Below, piece after piece: positions 56,298-64,000 of a stretch of DNA of 64,000 nucleotides. Each line of letters starts with the position of its first letter. The first letter of the stretch is position 1. This DNA is from Pyricularia pennisetigena (lineage: Eukaryota > Ascomycota > Sordariomycetes > Magnaporthales > Pyriculariaceae). Position numbers and translations under genes: made by a program. The stretch is taken from the NCBI RefSeq assembly GCF_004337985.1, contig NC_043743.1:3456543-3520542 (forward strand). The letters run 5' to 3'. The notes beneath the pieces were generated by a model, which saw only the letters and a program-made list of their open reading frames with translations, had not been told where the DNA came from and did no database searches.

Positions 56298-56792
56298 TCA
56301 AGTGGAAGCGGGGCGCCATGCGGCAAGTTGATGCCAGGGCGGATTTGGTCATGATTCGCATCTGTTTGCTTGTACTAGGGCTGAGCCGGAAAAAAGGCGG
56401 CGGATGGCGTTTTGATGATCTGCGGCGATAAGTACTGTACAGAGTAGTACTCCGTGGCCAACTAACGCATGTCGCTCACCTGCCGGCTTAAGCGCATGTC
56501 CGATCCGACCGTTGAATCGGCGTCAAGGTTCCGCGCGACACATGGTTTGTAAAAATAGAATGGCACCTTTATGATTTTCCAAAAGAAATATGTGATCATC
56601 ATCACAAATATATATATACATATATACACATACACAAGGTACATACAATGCATACATGGGGTATCAGGGTATCCAAACGTTTGAGCCCTCGCCCCCGCGA
56701 CAGGCAAAATAAGAATATACCAAATGTTGGTCAGCGAAATGAAGTAGTAAAAAATAGGTTGCGCCTTTTTTTAAGGATCAAGTCCCTCGGGG
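55926..56792. other. Intergenic, upstream of the phospholipase gene
   Basis: Contains a GCA microsatellite (56257-56297) and a TA/TG-rich stretch at 56600-56650. No gene supported. Confidence 0.4.
56257..56297. repeat. GCA trinucleotide microsatellite, 13 units
   Basis: Uninterrupted (GCA)13 plus GC, about 330 bp upstream of the phospholipase C start codon. It is not inside a supported coding sequence, although several frames read through it as poly-Ser, poly-Gln or poly-Leu. Confidence 0.95.
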
Positions 56793-57617
56793 CTATAAGA
56801 AATCTAAAAGTGTAGGAAATAGCAAAGTCGAGGCGGTAGCGAAAAGAGCAAACACAATGGCTGATCTCCCGGGACTTTGGTTGATGCTTGCCGCATGCGA
56901 GTCCGGAGGGTTCTCGACGATCGACCCATTAGAAGCCAGCACCGTCTTGCCTGTAGGGTACTCAATGTTGTAAACCGGCAGGCTGTTCAGAATGGACGGC
57001 GTGCCCAGCCCAGATTTGCACTTGGCCTGGTTTTCGCCAGGCCAGTTGAGCGTGCACGTCTCGTCGTTGCCCCAAGAGCAGATGGGATCGAGGACGTTGT
57101 ATAGCACGTAATTCTTGGCAATCCAGCTGTTCGGCTGCTCGAGACAGCTGGCGAGGAAGTTCATGCTGTTGGACGCGCTGAGCGGCAGCTTGCTGTCAGG
57201 GGTGCGGATGAGGCTCTTGCAGGCATCGGCGGGGGCTTCGCGATACTCCATGGCGACGGCGCCGCCGGCCGTGGGCTTCTGGCGCGCACCCTCGCCCGTG
57301 ATCAGATAGTTCCAGGCATCGTAAGAAACATCATAGGCGCCCTCGGATGTGTCGACCCGGAGCAGGTGAACTGTTCTGCCCTCGTGGCTGAGAGAGATGC
57401 AGATCTTGTCGCAGTCAACGGATCCCGGCCAGTAGGCGACCCGGTTAGTATCGATTTTGCAGCCGAGAACGCCGACCGACGACGAGTACTGCGAGTGTGG
57501 CGTGGCCCAAACGGTGCCTTCTGTCAAGGCCGTTACGGTCGTCGAGAAGAGTGCGGCGCTGGCGGTGCAGATCGTGGTGATCAAAGATCGTGGAGCAAAG
57601 AGTGCGGGACGGCGCAT
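56793..57617 (-). CDS. Secreted, probably GPI-anchored wall protein (274 aa)
   Basis: Single exon; the ATG at 57617 opens a signal peptide (MRRPALFAPRSLITTICTAS with cleavage after about residue 30). The body contains conserved-looking cysteines (VGVLGCKIDTNRVAYWPG, SVDCDKICISLSHEGRTVHL), then YDVSYDAWNYLITGEGA, GGAVAMEYREAPADACKSLI and LPLSASNSMNFLASCLE. The C-terminus is a short hydrophilic spacer followed by a hydrophobic tail (SAIVFALFATASTLLFPTLL), as in GPI-anchor signals. The fold could be a double-psi barrel-like domain seen in other fungal wall proteins, but that is a guess from pattern only. There is no catalytic signature. Likely extracellular, with a structural or host-facing role unknown. 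Confidence 0.7.
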   Translation of the reverse strand: MRRPALFAPRSLITTICTASAALFSTTVTALTEGTVWATPHSQYSSSVGVLGCKIDTNRVAYWPGSVDCDKICISLSHEGRTVHLLRVDTSEGAYDVSYDAWNYLITGEGARQKPTAGGAVAMEYREAPADACKSLIRTPDSKLPLSASNSMNFLASCLEQPNSWIAKNYVLYNVLDPICSWGNDETCTLNWPGENQAKCKSGLGTPSILNSLPVYNIEYPTGKTVLASNGSIVENPPDSHAASINQSPGRSAIVFALFATASTLLFPTLLDFL

Positions 57618-58459
57618 GATGGTGGCTGCATGGATTCGCAACGTGTGGCTCAATAAACAATGTGAATTAGTAGCGCGCGCGTTGCGGCGATCAACCTCGG
57701 GCTGATAAGACCGAGGGGTGTAAAGAATTAATGAGTGAATGAAAATGAATGAATGAATGGAAGGCGATCAATACGCCAAGTTAAGGCCGTGAATGTACAA
57801 GTCGACCAGGTAATCTAAATGAGTGGCATGTCGCTGTCGCGTAGACATTCGCGACTCGACTATGGCAGAGGCATCGTCTGGTGGTGAAAGACGACGGTGT
57901 GGGTGTCGACATTCTGAGCGTGAGACGAGCGACGTCGACAAACTGCGCTGAGCGAGGGACTTTCTCCAACGGCACGTCCAACGGCACGGCGCCTAACAAG
58001 GTTTGGCCTGCCTCGCTTGGGCTGAACTCATTTCCGCGGATGGGGGTCCGTGCTTACGTGGATAGTATGACGAATGCGACGCTAAGGTCAGGTACACGCA
58101 AACTTTCTTCACGGCAGATGCGACCACCGATATCGTCACCCTCTAGAACTGGTATCGCGAGGTTTATTCTGCCACCACGACTTGCGCGACAATATTGCAA
58201 GCACGTTTTGATTAACAAGAACCAGCCAGTGTACAATGAATTTTGGCCACTCCTGCCTGGTTCTGAAAAGCCCATGTTTTGATACTCGTTTACGTTAGGA
58301 TATTCCATATACAGTAGTATATCTCGCTTAGACGAGGGACTTGATTGACCTAAACGCCCCCACTATCCGCCCACTACCCGCGCACAAACAGACACAAAAA
58401 CTCGCGCTGTCGACAGCCAACAAAAGATATATGACCAAAAAGTGAGGCCTTGGAGGCTA
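57618..58459. other. Intergenic, no supported gene
   Basis: Upstream region of the wall-protein gene. A GAATGAAT-type short repeat lies at 57733-57760. Nothing else recognisable. Confidence 0.4.
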
Positions 58460-58570
58460 TGGTCCCAGAGAGGGTCGAACTCTCGACCTTCGCATACAGT
58501 CAATTACTTGATATGCCATTGCAAGAACAACATATTAGTACGACGCTCTAACCAACTGAGCTATGGGACC
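58460..58570 (-). tRNA. tRNA-Ile(AAT) with a 37 nt intron
   Basis: On the minus strand 58570-58460 folds as a complete tRNA. The acceptor stem GGTCCCA/TGGGACC pairs fully with discriminator A. The D arm is GCTCAGTTGGTTAGAGC, the anticodon stem TCGTA/TGCGA, and the T arm GAGAGTTCGACCCTCTC (loop TTCGACC). The anticodon loop is CTAATA plus A with anticodon AAT, giving isoleucine. The intron at 58532-58496 sits after position 37, the canonical site. The mature length is 74 nt. Internal A and B boxes for Pol III are intact. Confidence 0.93.
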
Positions 58571-59499
58571 GGACAGGAAATGTTCAGAACAACCTGTTCG
58601 GGTGGTGGGCGGAGTTTGACGTAAGGCATATAACCAAGCTCTCGCCTTGTCGACATTTCTAAGCAGAAGTGTGATATCTGACTGACTTGTCAACGAGGGA
58701 GGGAGGTGTATGCTCTGATATAAACGACAAACGTTTTCAAACATGCAGCTCGTGACGCTGCATGATCCCCTGTTCTTTTCTCAGTATATTGTCACAGAAA
58801 CGGTCCAGAGCAATCTCCTAAACTCTACGTGTGGTGGGACTCAGGAATGCAACAACCTATTTATTGACGAGCGCGAGTGAAACTGAGAACCATATCTTGG
58901 TCTGGGCCCCGGTGTTGTCTGAGACAAATCGCCAAGCTTGCCTGGAATGTTGACAATTGGATATATATCCAGCCAATCCAAGTCTGACGCAAATCGGACG
59001 GACAGTTGGAAAGCCTGACGGGTGCTGGTAACAATATAATTATTGGCCAAGGAGATAGTGTACAATATTCAAGCACTAGCGCGATGGTCTTATCAGCCTT
59101 AATCCATCTCTCATTTGCTAAACATTCAATGACTCCAACTCGCATGCGAATGGCAGGATAAGGCAGTCGTCGTCGTCCTCTCCACCATTCTGTTACAGGC
59201 TAGCACGATTCCGATCTTGTGGCTTTGTTTCATGAAATTGCATCTTTAGCCAATCAAAGTGCTCAGGGTCGTCACCTCCAAGAATGCATGGTGGCCATGA
59301 CATGCAGCCAGTTGGATGACTCGAGCTAAGCTCTGCTGACCTTCCGACTCATGTCTCCGTACACGGTCAACCACGACGACAACGGCGTCTTGTCGCCTCG
59401 AAATCTTCCTTTTTATCCAGCTCATCTCAAATATCGACCCGAATCTGATGATCGTCTTGCAGCGAAGCACCAGATGAGCAACAACAGCAATACACAGCA
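58571..59499. other. Intergenic, no supported gene
   Basis: Between the tRNA and the next protein gene. No motif or repeat stands out. Confidence 0.4.
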
Positions 59500-61300
59500 A
59501 TGCATGCACCGTCAGTCGGGTCCCTCCTCGGACTCCTATATCTAGCCGGCCCAACTCTCGGGGCGTCCAACAAAGACGCATCCTCGGGGTCATGGTCACC
59601 ACAGCCGATCCTGCCCAACAAAGACGCGGCACGCCACAACGCCCACCGGATCTTCACCACGCTGCACTCTGCCGGCCGCCAATGGGGCTCCTCGACGGAC
59701 CACAACGGCATGTCCTTCTTCCGCGCCACCGTGCCGGAGGGCAGCTACTTCTTCCACGGCGCCAGCAGCTCGGAGAGACCGAGCGGGTACGAGTGGCTCG
59801 CCTTTGAGATTGAGCATGCGCAGCATTTTTCCATGCCGTGGGATCCAGATCGTCGTCCTGGTCCTGGTCCTGGTCCTGGCCCTGGCCCTGGCCCTGGCCC
59901 TCGTCCTGGTCCTGTGACGGCGGAGGAGGACTGGCACGGCTGGGCGTGGCGGCGCTCGGCCCACGGCGCAAAATCCGTCCTGGCCGATCCAGACGCTCAG
60001 CGTCCCATGGCCGCATCATCGGGAGACGGAAAACCGACTGCGGATGCCTCCCGGCCGACGCGCGGCTACCTGCAGACGTACCGAGCGGCCCGTCCGCTCA
60101 ACCTGCTCTACGTCGACGGCATGGGTGCCGGCAAGTCCAAGTACGGAACGCTGGACTCGCAGGACTACATACTGCGGGGCAAGACGCCCGAGGACTTTGT
60201 ACGAAATCCGGGCAAAGACTTCATGGGAGAGGAGGCTCGGGCTACAGAGCTGTGCGAGATGGCAGACGAGTGGGCCCGGCAAGGTGGCGCCCGCATCGAC
60301 GGCATCATGCGCATGGAGGTAGGGTTCGAGATCATCTACTGCCACTTCGAAGAGGGGGGAGGGCTGGATCTGGTTAGTGTCGATGCCACGGCGATGAAGA
60401 ACGAGACGGGCTGGGTGGACCCGCAAGTCCACACGTTGGAGTGGATACGGTCTGTTGCGTTGAGATATGTAAGTTTCAATGCTTGGCCTTGGAGGCCGTC
60501 AGATGACTTGTTCTGTTTTTGGTTGTGTTTGGGGTCCCAGACTAATATCTTCTTCTTCTTGTTGATAGGACGGCTTCCCAAAGAGCAGGTTGAACATCGA
60601 CTGGTCAAGTATAGTGTCGGCTTACTTTTACAACATCAACCTTACGAACCCAGACACACAGAGAAGCGAGATGCCTCGAGTGGTCAACGCTACAAAGGAA
60701 GAAAGGGCAGCGATCAAGTCCAAGGTTCAAGAGACCATGGCTGTCCCGCGCCAACCTGGCCCCGGTATCGACTGGCAGGGTATCGTGGACTTGGTGGTGG
60801 GACGATACTCGGACAGAGTGGCACTCTTATCGAACGAGGACACCACAGCAGAGGACATGCGGCAAGAAGTCAACTTTTTGCTGTATTCCTACATTGATTT
60901 TAACGATCCAGACCCGAGACCGTCTGTGGAAAGATGCCGGACCAAGCATCTCGACACGGCCCTGGCGACACGGTCCACGTGGACGCAAGAAGAGGAGCTG
61001 ATATTCACAGCCGTAGACACTGTGGCTGAAGACATCTGCTCGACTCTGACAGAGGTGTGGGAGATGCTCCGGCAAAAAGATGCTTCGCTCTCGAAACCAA
61101 AGCAGCTGTCGCAAGGCTTGAAGTCGAGGCTAGGTTGGAGCACCTGGAAAAGGTGTGGGACTTGCGCGTCGCTGAGCGAGGTCTGCTTCGTGGCCATGTT
61201 TCCTTTTGGAACCGTCGAGGATCATTACAACCCAGGGTGCAAAAACAAGACGCAAATCTCAGGAGGTTGGGGAGATGAACCTAGCCAGCGATACTGGTGA
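59500..61300 (+). CDS. Secreted protein of unknown function with a Pro-Gly repeat (566 aa)
   Basis: Exons 59500-60468 and 60569-61300 join in frame (ending ALRY|DGFPKSRLNIDW) to 566 residues. The N-terminus looks like a signal peptide (GSLLGLLYLAGPTLGAS). At residues about 120-140 there is a (PG)n run encoded by CCTGGT/CCTGGC repeats at 59856-59918. Next comes a conserved-looking block: DWHGWAWRRSAH, RGYLQTYRAARPLNLLYVDG and KYGTLDSQDYILRG. Later parts hold paired cysteines (CSTLTEVWEML, RCGTCASLSEVCFVAMF). Segments such as GYLQTYRAARPLNLLYVDG recur in unannotated Sordariomycete secreted proteins as far as I recall, but no function is known to me. A start one codon set away (ATG 59503) is out of frame. 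There is no membrane segment after the signal. Confidence 0.75.
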
Positions 61301-62447
61301 ATGTGGTCAAGTACAGACGGTCAACTCTGGCTATTTTTTCGACGTGTAGATTGTACTTTGCCTACGAGTACACCAGCCCACTCCATGTCAATATACAGAA
61401 CATGTGGCTAAAGCAGGAGCGTGGCAAAAAGGGAGTTTCCAAGTTATGTACCTGAAAGCCGATATTATGGCTGCAGACGGGGTTTAACAAGGCATTATTT
61501 ATACCCAAGTTTGAACAGTCCAAATCACTTTTAAGCCTCTACGACGCACAACACGACCATGGACAGACTTGCTATACACTTGAGAGCATCTTGTAAGCAT
61601 AATCACAAAACGACCTTCTTTGATTTGTTTACAACTGGCCCACAGCTCTCACAGCGCGCATCGTCTTCTTTTGTCTCTACGCGCTAGGCGGGCGGGGCCA
61701 TTCTGCAGTTGAAAAGCGTTATTACAAACCCGAGTGAATTGTACGTTGGTGTGCGTCACTACTGCTTTACATTTTACCCCCTGGATCAACCGTACAAATC
61801 GTGGCGCTCCTCACGTGACGCACTGATGACTTGTTGCCCAGCCCAAGACAAAGACGGCCGGCAGTCATGAGACAATCTCTTTTGTCTCAAAAAATTTGCC
61901 TCGCTCTTTGTACGTTTTCGTATGGAATGCCTCACGAGCCAATCTCCCCAAAGTCCCACGCCACCAAGATCTAGTTTTACGCTCCCCAGAAAACACAGCC
62001 GAGAAAGGACAATGGAATGCATCTACAGTCGCAATGGGAAATCGACGATATCCCGCCCCGATGATCATCAACTCGGTAGTCTGCATCCGTTTGGTTTTCT
62101 TGATGTGCTTCGTCATGGCGAAGAGACAATACGCCGAGTGCGTACTGTGGCCCAGCCTGGGTTGTTGCCAGCCCTTCTGGACTGTTTAGATAGAAAAACA
62201 GAACACGAGGACTTTGTTGTTCCTTTGAATATACTTTTTTTTTCTTTTTTTCTCGGCACTTTGCTTGACATGTCGTCTTGAGGTCCGAGAAGGCTAGCTT
62301 AGAGTCTTTCTGCACAAANNNNNNNNNNNNNNNNNNNNNNNNNNNNNNNNNNNNNNNNNNNNNNNNNNNNNNNNNNNNNNNNNNNNNNNNCCCCCCCCCC
62401 CCCCCCCCTCCCAAACAGCACTTGGCAGACTCAACAAGACTGCAAAC
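61301..62447. other. Intergenic region containing a 72-base assembly gap and a poly-C run
   Basis: Ns occupy 62319-62390 and are followed directly by 18 Cs (62391-62408). Coding-like frames that cross the gap are artefacts of the Ns. No gene is supported. Confidence 0.6.
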
Positions 62448-64000
62448 ATGCTGCTCGGCACCGTCGGCAACGTCGTCACCACGGTTGTTGGCTTGTTGGC
62501 CGCAACTGGGTCCGCTCAGACTGCGTGTGGTGATGGTGTTGTCAGTGATCGCGAGGAGTGCGACTTTGGAGCACAGAATGGTCAGCCTGGAGTTGTATGC
62601 AACACACAATGTCAGTGTGTCCGCGGTCTTTACGACGTCGAACGCGGGAACCAATACTGTCGACCTCTGGTCGATGTCAAGTTCAGAAAAGCCGACGTCC
62701 TTATCGTCACCGACACTCCTCCAGGTGAGGCCACCGAGGCGCTGGGAGAGGTCAAGGCCGCCAGAGCGTGGAACTATACGAGTAAGTCCGTCCGTCTTGA
62801 TATCCTGCCAACAGACTCCTTGACTTGCACACACGGGGTTCCTGTATCGGCAACCTAGGTAACTAACCAAACATTGTCAATAGTAAACTTCATCAACACA
62901 ACAAACTTCATACCCATGCTCCCCCACGAGATCCAAGTACATAGGGCCGTTCTTGTTGTTACTGTCCCCGGTACCGTGCCCCCTGGTCAAACAGCGGGCA
63001 TGTATGGATGGAGGCCACACAACATAAACCGCTTTTGGTATCTATACCTGTCTCAACGGCGATGGCAACCAGCAATAACAGGCAACGTGATAATGTTTGC
63101 CCATCGACCCACAACCGAAAACATCACACGTGCCGCGAACTTTGTCAGCAAGGTCTGTACAGTCCCGAGTTACTAAATCCTCCATCTTTACTACAGCCCC
63201 CCACCCCTGATTTTAGAAAAGAAGCTGACAGGTCATGGATGGCAGACCATGAGATTTGCCGTCGAGGGCACGGGTACGGGCCTTTGGCTGCAGACGCCGA
63301 CGGAAATAAGAACTGGCACAACGGAAGAAATCAACTTTCTCGACGTCGACTTTCTCCAACAATGGGGAAACTTTAGCATGCGCTTCACCAACTCATACCC
63401 GCCGAGCCCGCCAGTGTGGAGGTACAATTATCGTTTGATAGGGAGGCACCGTCTGCTTGGAGACCTGAGCTCCAACGATTCCTCCACGGTTCGGGGAGTG
63501 TTTGGAAACTTTCCCTCGACCTTCAAACCCGTCTCTTTAACGGACAACTTTCGCCCGACCCAGAACCCACCCATGGCCATGACCTGGAGAGGATACACGG
63601 GGTGGCCCACGGTCATTGCTCGTTACGCCGAAGAAATCCCCGAAACCTGCCCCGACGGGTCGATAAACCGCCCCCAAGAGGAGTGCGACGGAGCGGGCGG
63701 CGGCTGCAATCCCGAGTCTTGCTACTGCAGCAACGGCTACAACTCGACGAGCCAGTCCTGCATAGGGGCGCCCAAGTGCGGAGACTCGGTGCTGGACCGC
63801 GCCGTCGGGAAGGAACAGTGCGACGACGGCCCGAGGAACGGGAGCCCCGCCAGCAGCTGCAACAGCCAGTGCAGATGCGCATACGGCGAGGCGTACAACC
63901 CCCAGACCGAGGCCTACTACTGCTGTCCGGCCGGGCAGTACTCGGACGGGAAGTGGGACGCGACGTACGGCGGCATCCCCTGCAAGCCGGCCTGCGGCAA
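62448..64000 (+). CDS. Cysteine-rich secreted protein with CGDG...EECD repeats (partial, runs off right edge)
   Basis: Exon 1 is 62448-62781 and exon 2 is 62884-63152. A third exon, starting near 63219, stays open to the window end; its acceptor is tentative, with AG at about 63217-63218 keeping frame. The signal peptide is MLLGTVGNVVTTVVGLLAAT. It is followed by TACGDGVVSDREECDFG and NTQCQCVRGLY, a CGDGxxxxxEECD pattern like the DUF4215/Myxococcus-type Cys-rich repeat. A central domain (INFINTTNFIPMLPHEIQVH, HNINRFWYLYLSQRRW, VDFLQQWGNFSMRF) precedes further Cys-rich units (CNPESCYCSNGYN, CGDSVLDRAVGKEQCDDG). Probably extracellular. The function is not known to me and the C-terminus is missing. 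Confidence 0.7.

Noticed and set aside
61977..62870. Minus-strand open frame crossing the 62319-62390 gap
   Set aside because: It exists only because Ns contain no stop codons. The plus strand downstream encodes a spliced secreted protein.

Overview
The window comes from a filamentous ascomycete (Pezizomycotina, most likely a Sordariomycete). Genes carry short 50-110 nt introns with GT...AG ends and CTAAC-type branch sites. Dead transposons are extremely AT-rich and their stop codons sit where CAA or CAG would be, the signature of repeat-induced point mutation (RIP). The unique genes are the expected fungal set: dynactin p62, class II aldolase, GINS Psf3, mitochondrial Mn-SOD, a TRP-family channel and Ser/Thr-rich wall proteins. 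Species cannot be fixed from the sequence.

Positions 1-16158 are a graveyard of mobile elements: two Ty1/copia relics (one split by a 334 bp insert flanked by AACGT repeats), a 1.6 kb terminal-inverted-repeat element with an internal tandem duplication, a 407 bp TA-flanked MITE, and an 8191 bp hAT element at 7417-15607. The hAT copy has 16/18-matching inverted ends and an exact 8 bp target duplication (TTTGCGGT), and it splits an HNH-nuclease-like gene whose two halves also carry RIP-type stops.

The most unusual content is inside this hAT element. Besides a decayed transposase on the minus strand (8330-11079), the remaining ~4 kb holds two histone-H3-like pseudogenes (11595-12057 and 14198-14705, plus strand), a Lys/Pro/Ala-rich ORF with only RIP-type stops (14751-15230, plus), and an unrecognised basic ORF (12950-13680, minus). 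I read this as a hAT transposon that carried chromatin-type cargo genes, now inactivated by RIP.

From 16.4 kb on the DNA is ordinary, gene-sparse euchromatin. In order: a small secreted protein (-), a fragment of an FTA2-like kinase family gene (-), zinc alcohol dehydrogenase (+), ribosomal protein S7 (+), dynactin p62 (-), fructose-bisphosphate aldolase (+), a small secreted Ser/Thr-rich protein (-), a mucin-like Ser/Thr-rich membrane protein with four repeated modules (+), a GDSL acetyl-esterase-like enzyme (-), a coiled-coil protein of unknown function (-), a TRP/Pkd2-Flc-type channel (-), a 994-residue ankyrin protein (+), GINS subunit Psf3 (-), Mn superoxide dismutase (+), a PI-specific phospholipase C (-), a probably GPI-anchored wall protein (-), tRNA-Ile(AAT) with an intron (-), a 566-residue unknown secreted protein (+), and a cysteine-rich secreted protein running off the right edge (+). 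There are two assembly gaps (44465-44484 and 62319-62390), both next to homopolymers. Genes are transcribed singly and no biosynthetic cluster is apparent. Several neighbours encode secreted or wall-associated proteins, and Psf3 and SOD2 share a ~0.5 kb divergent promoter.
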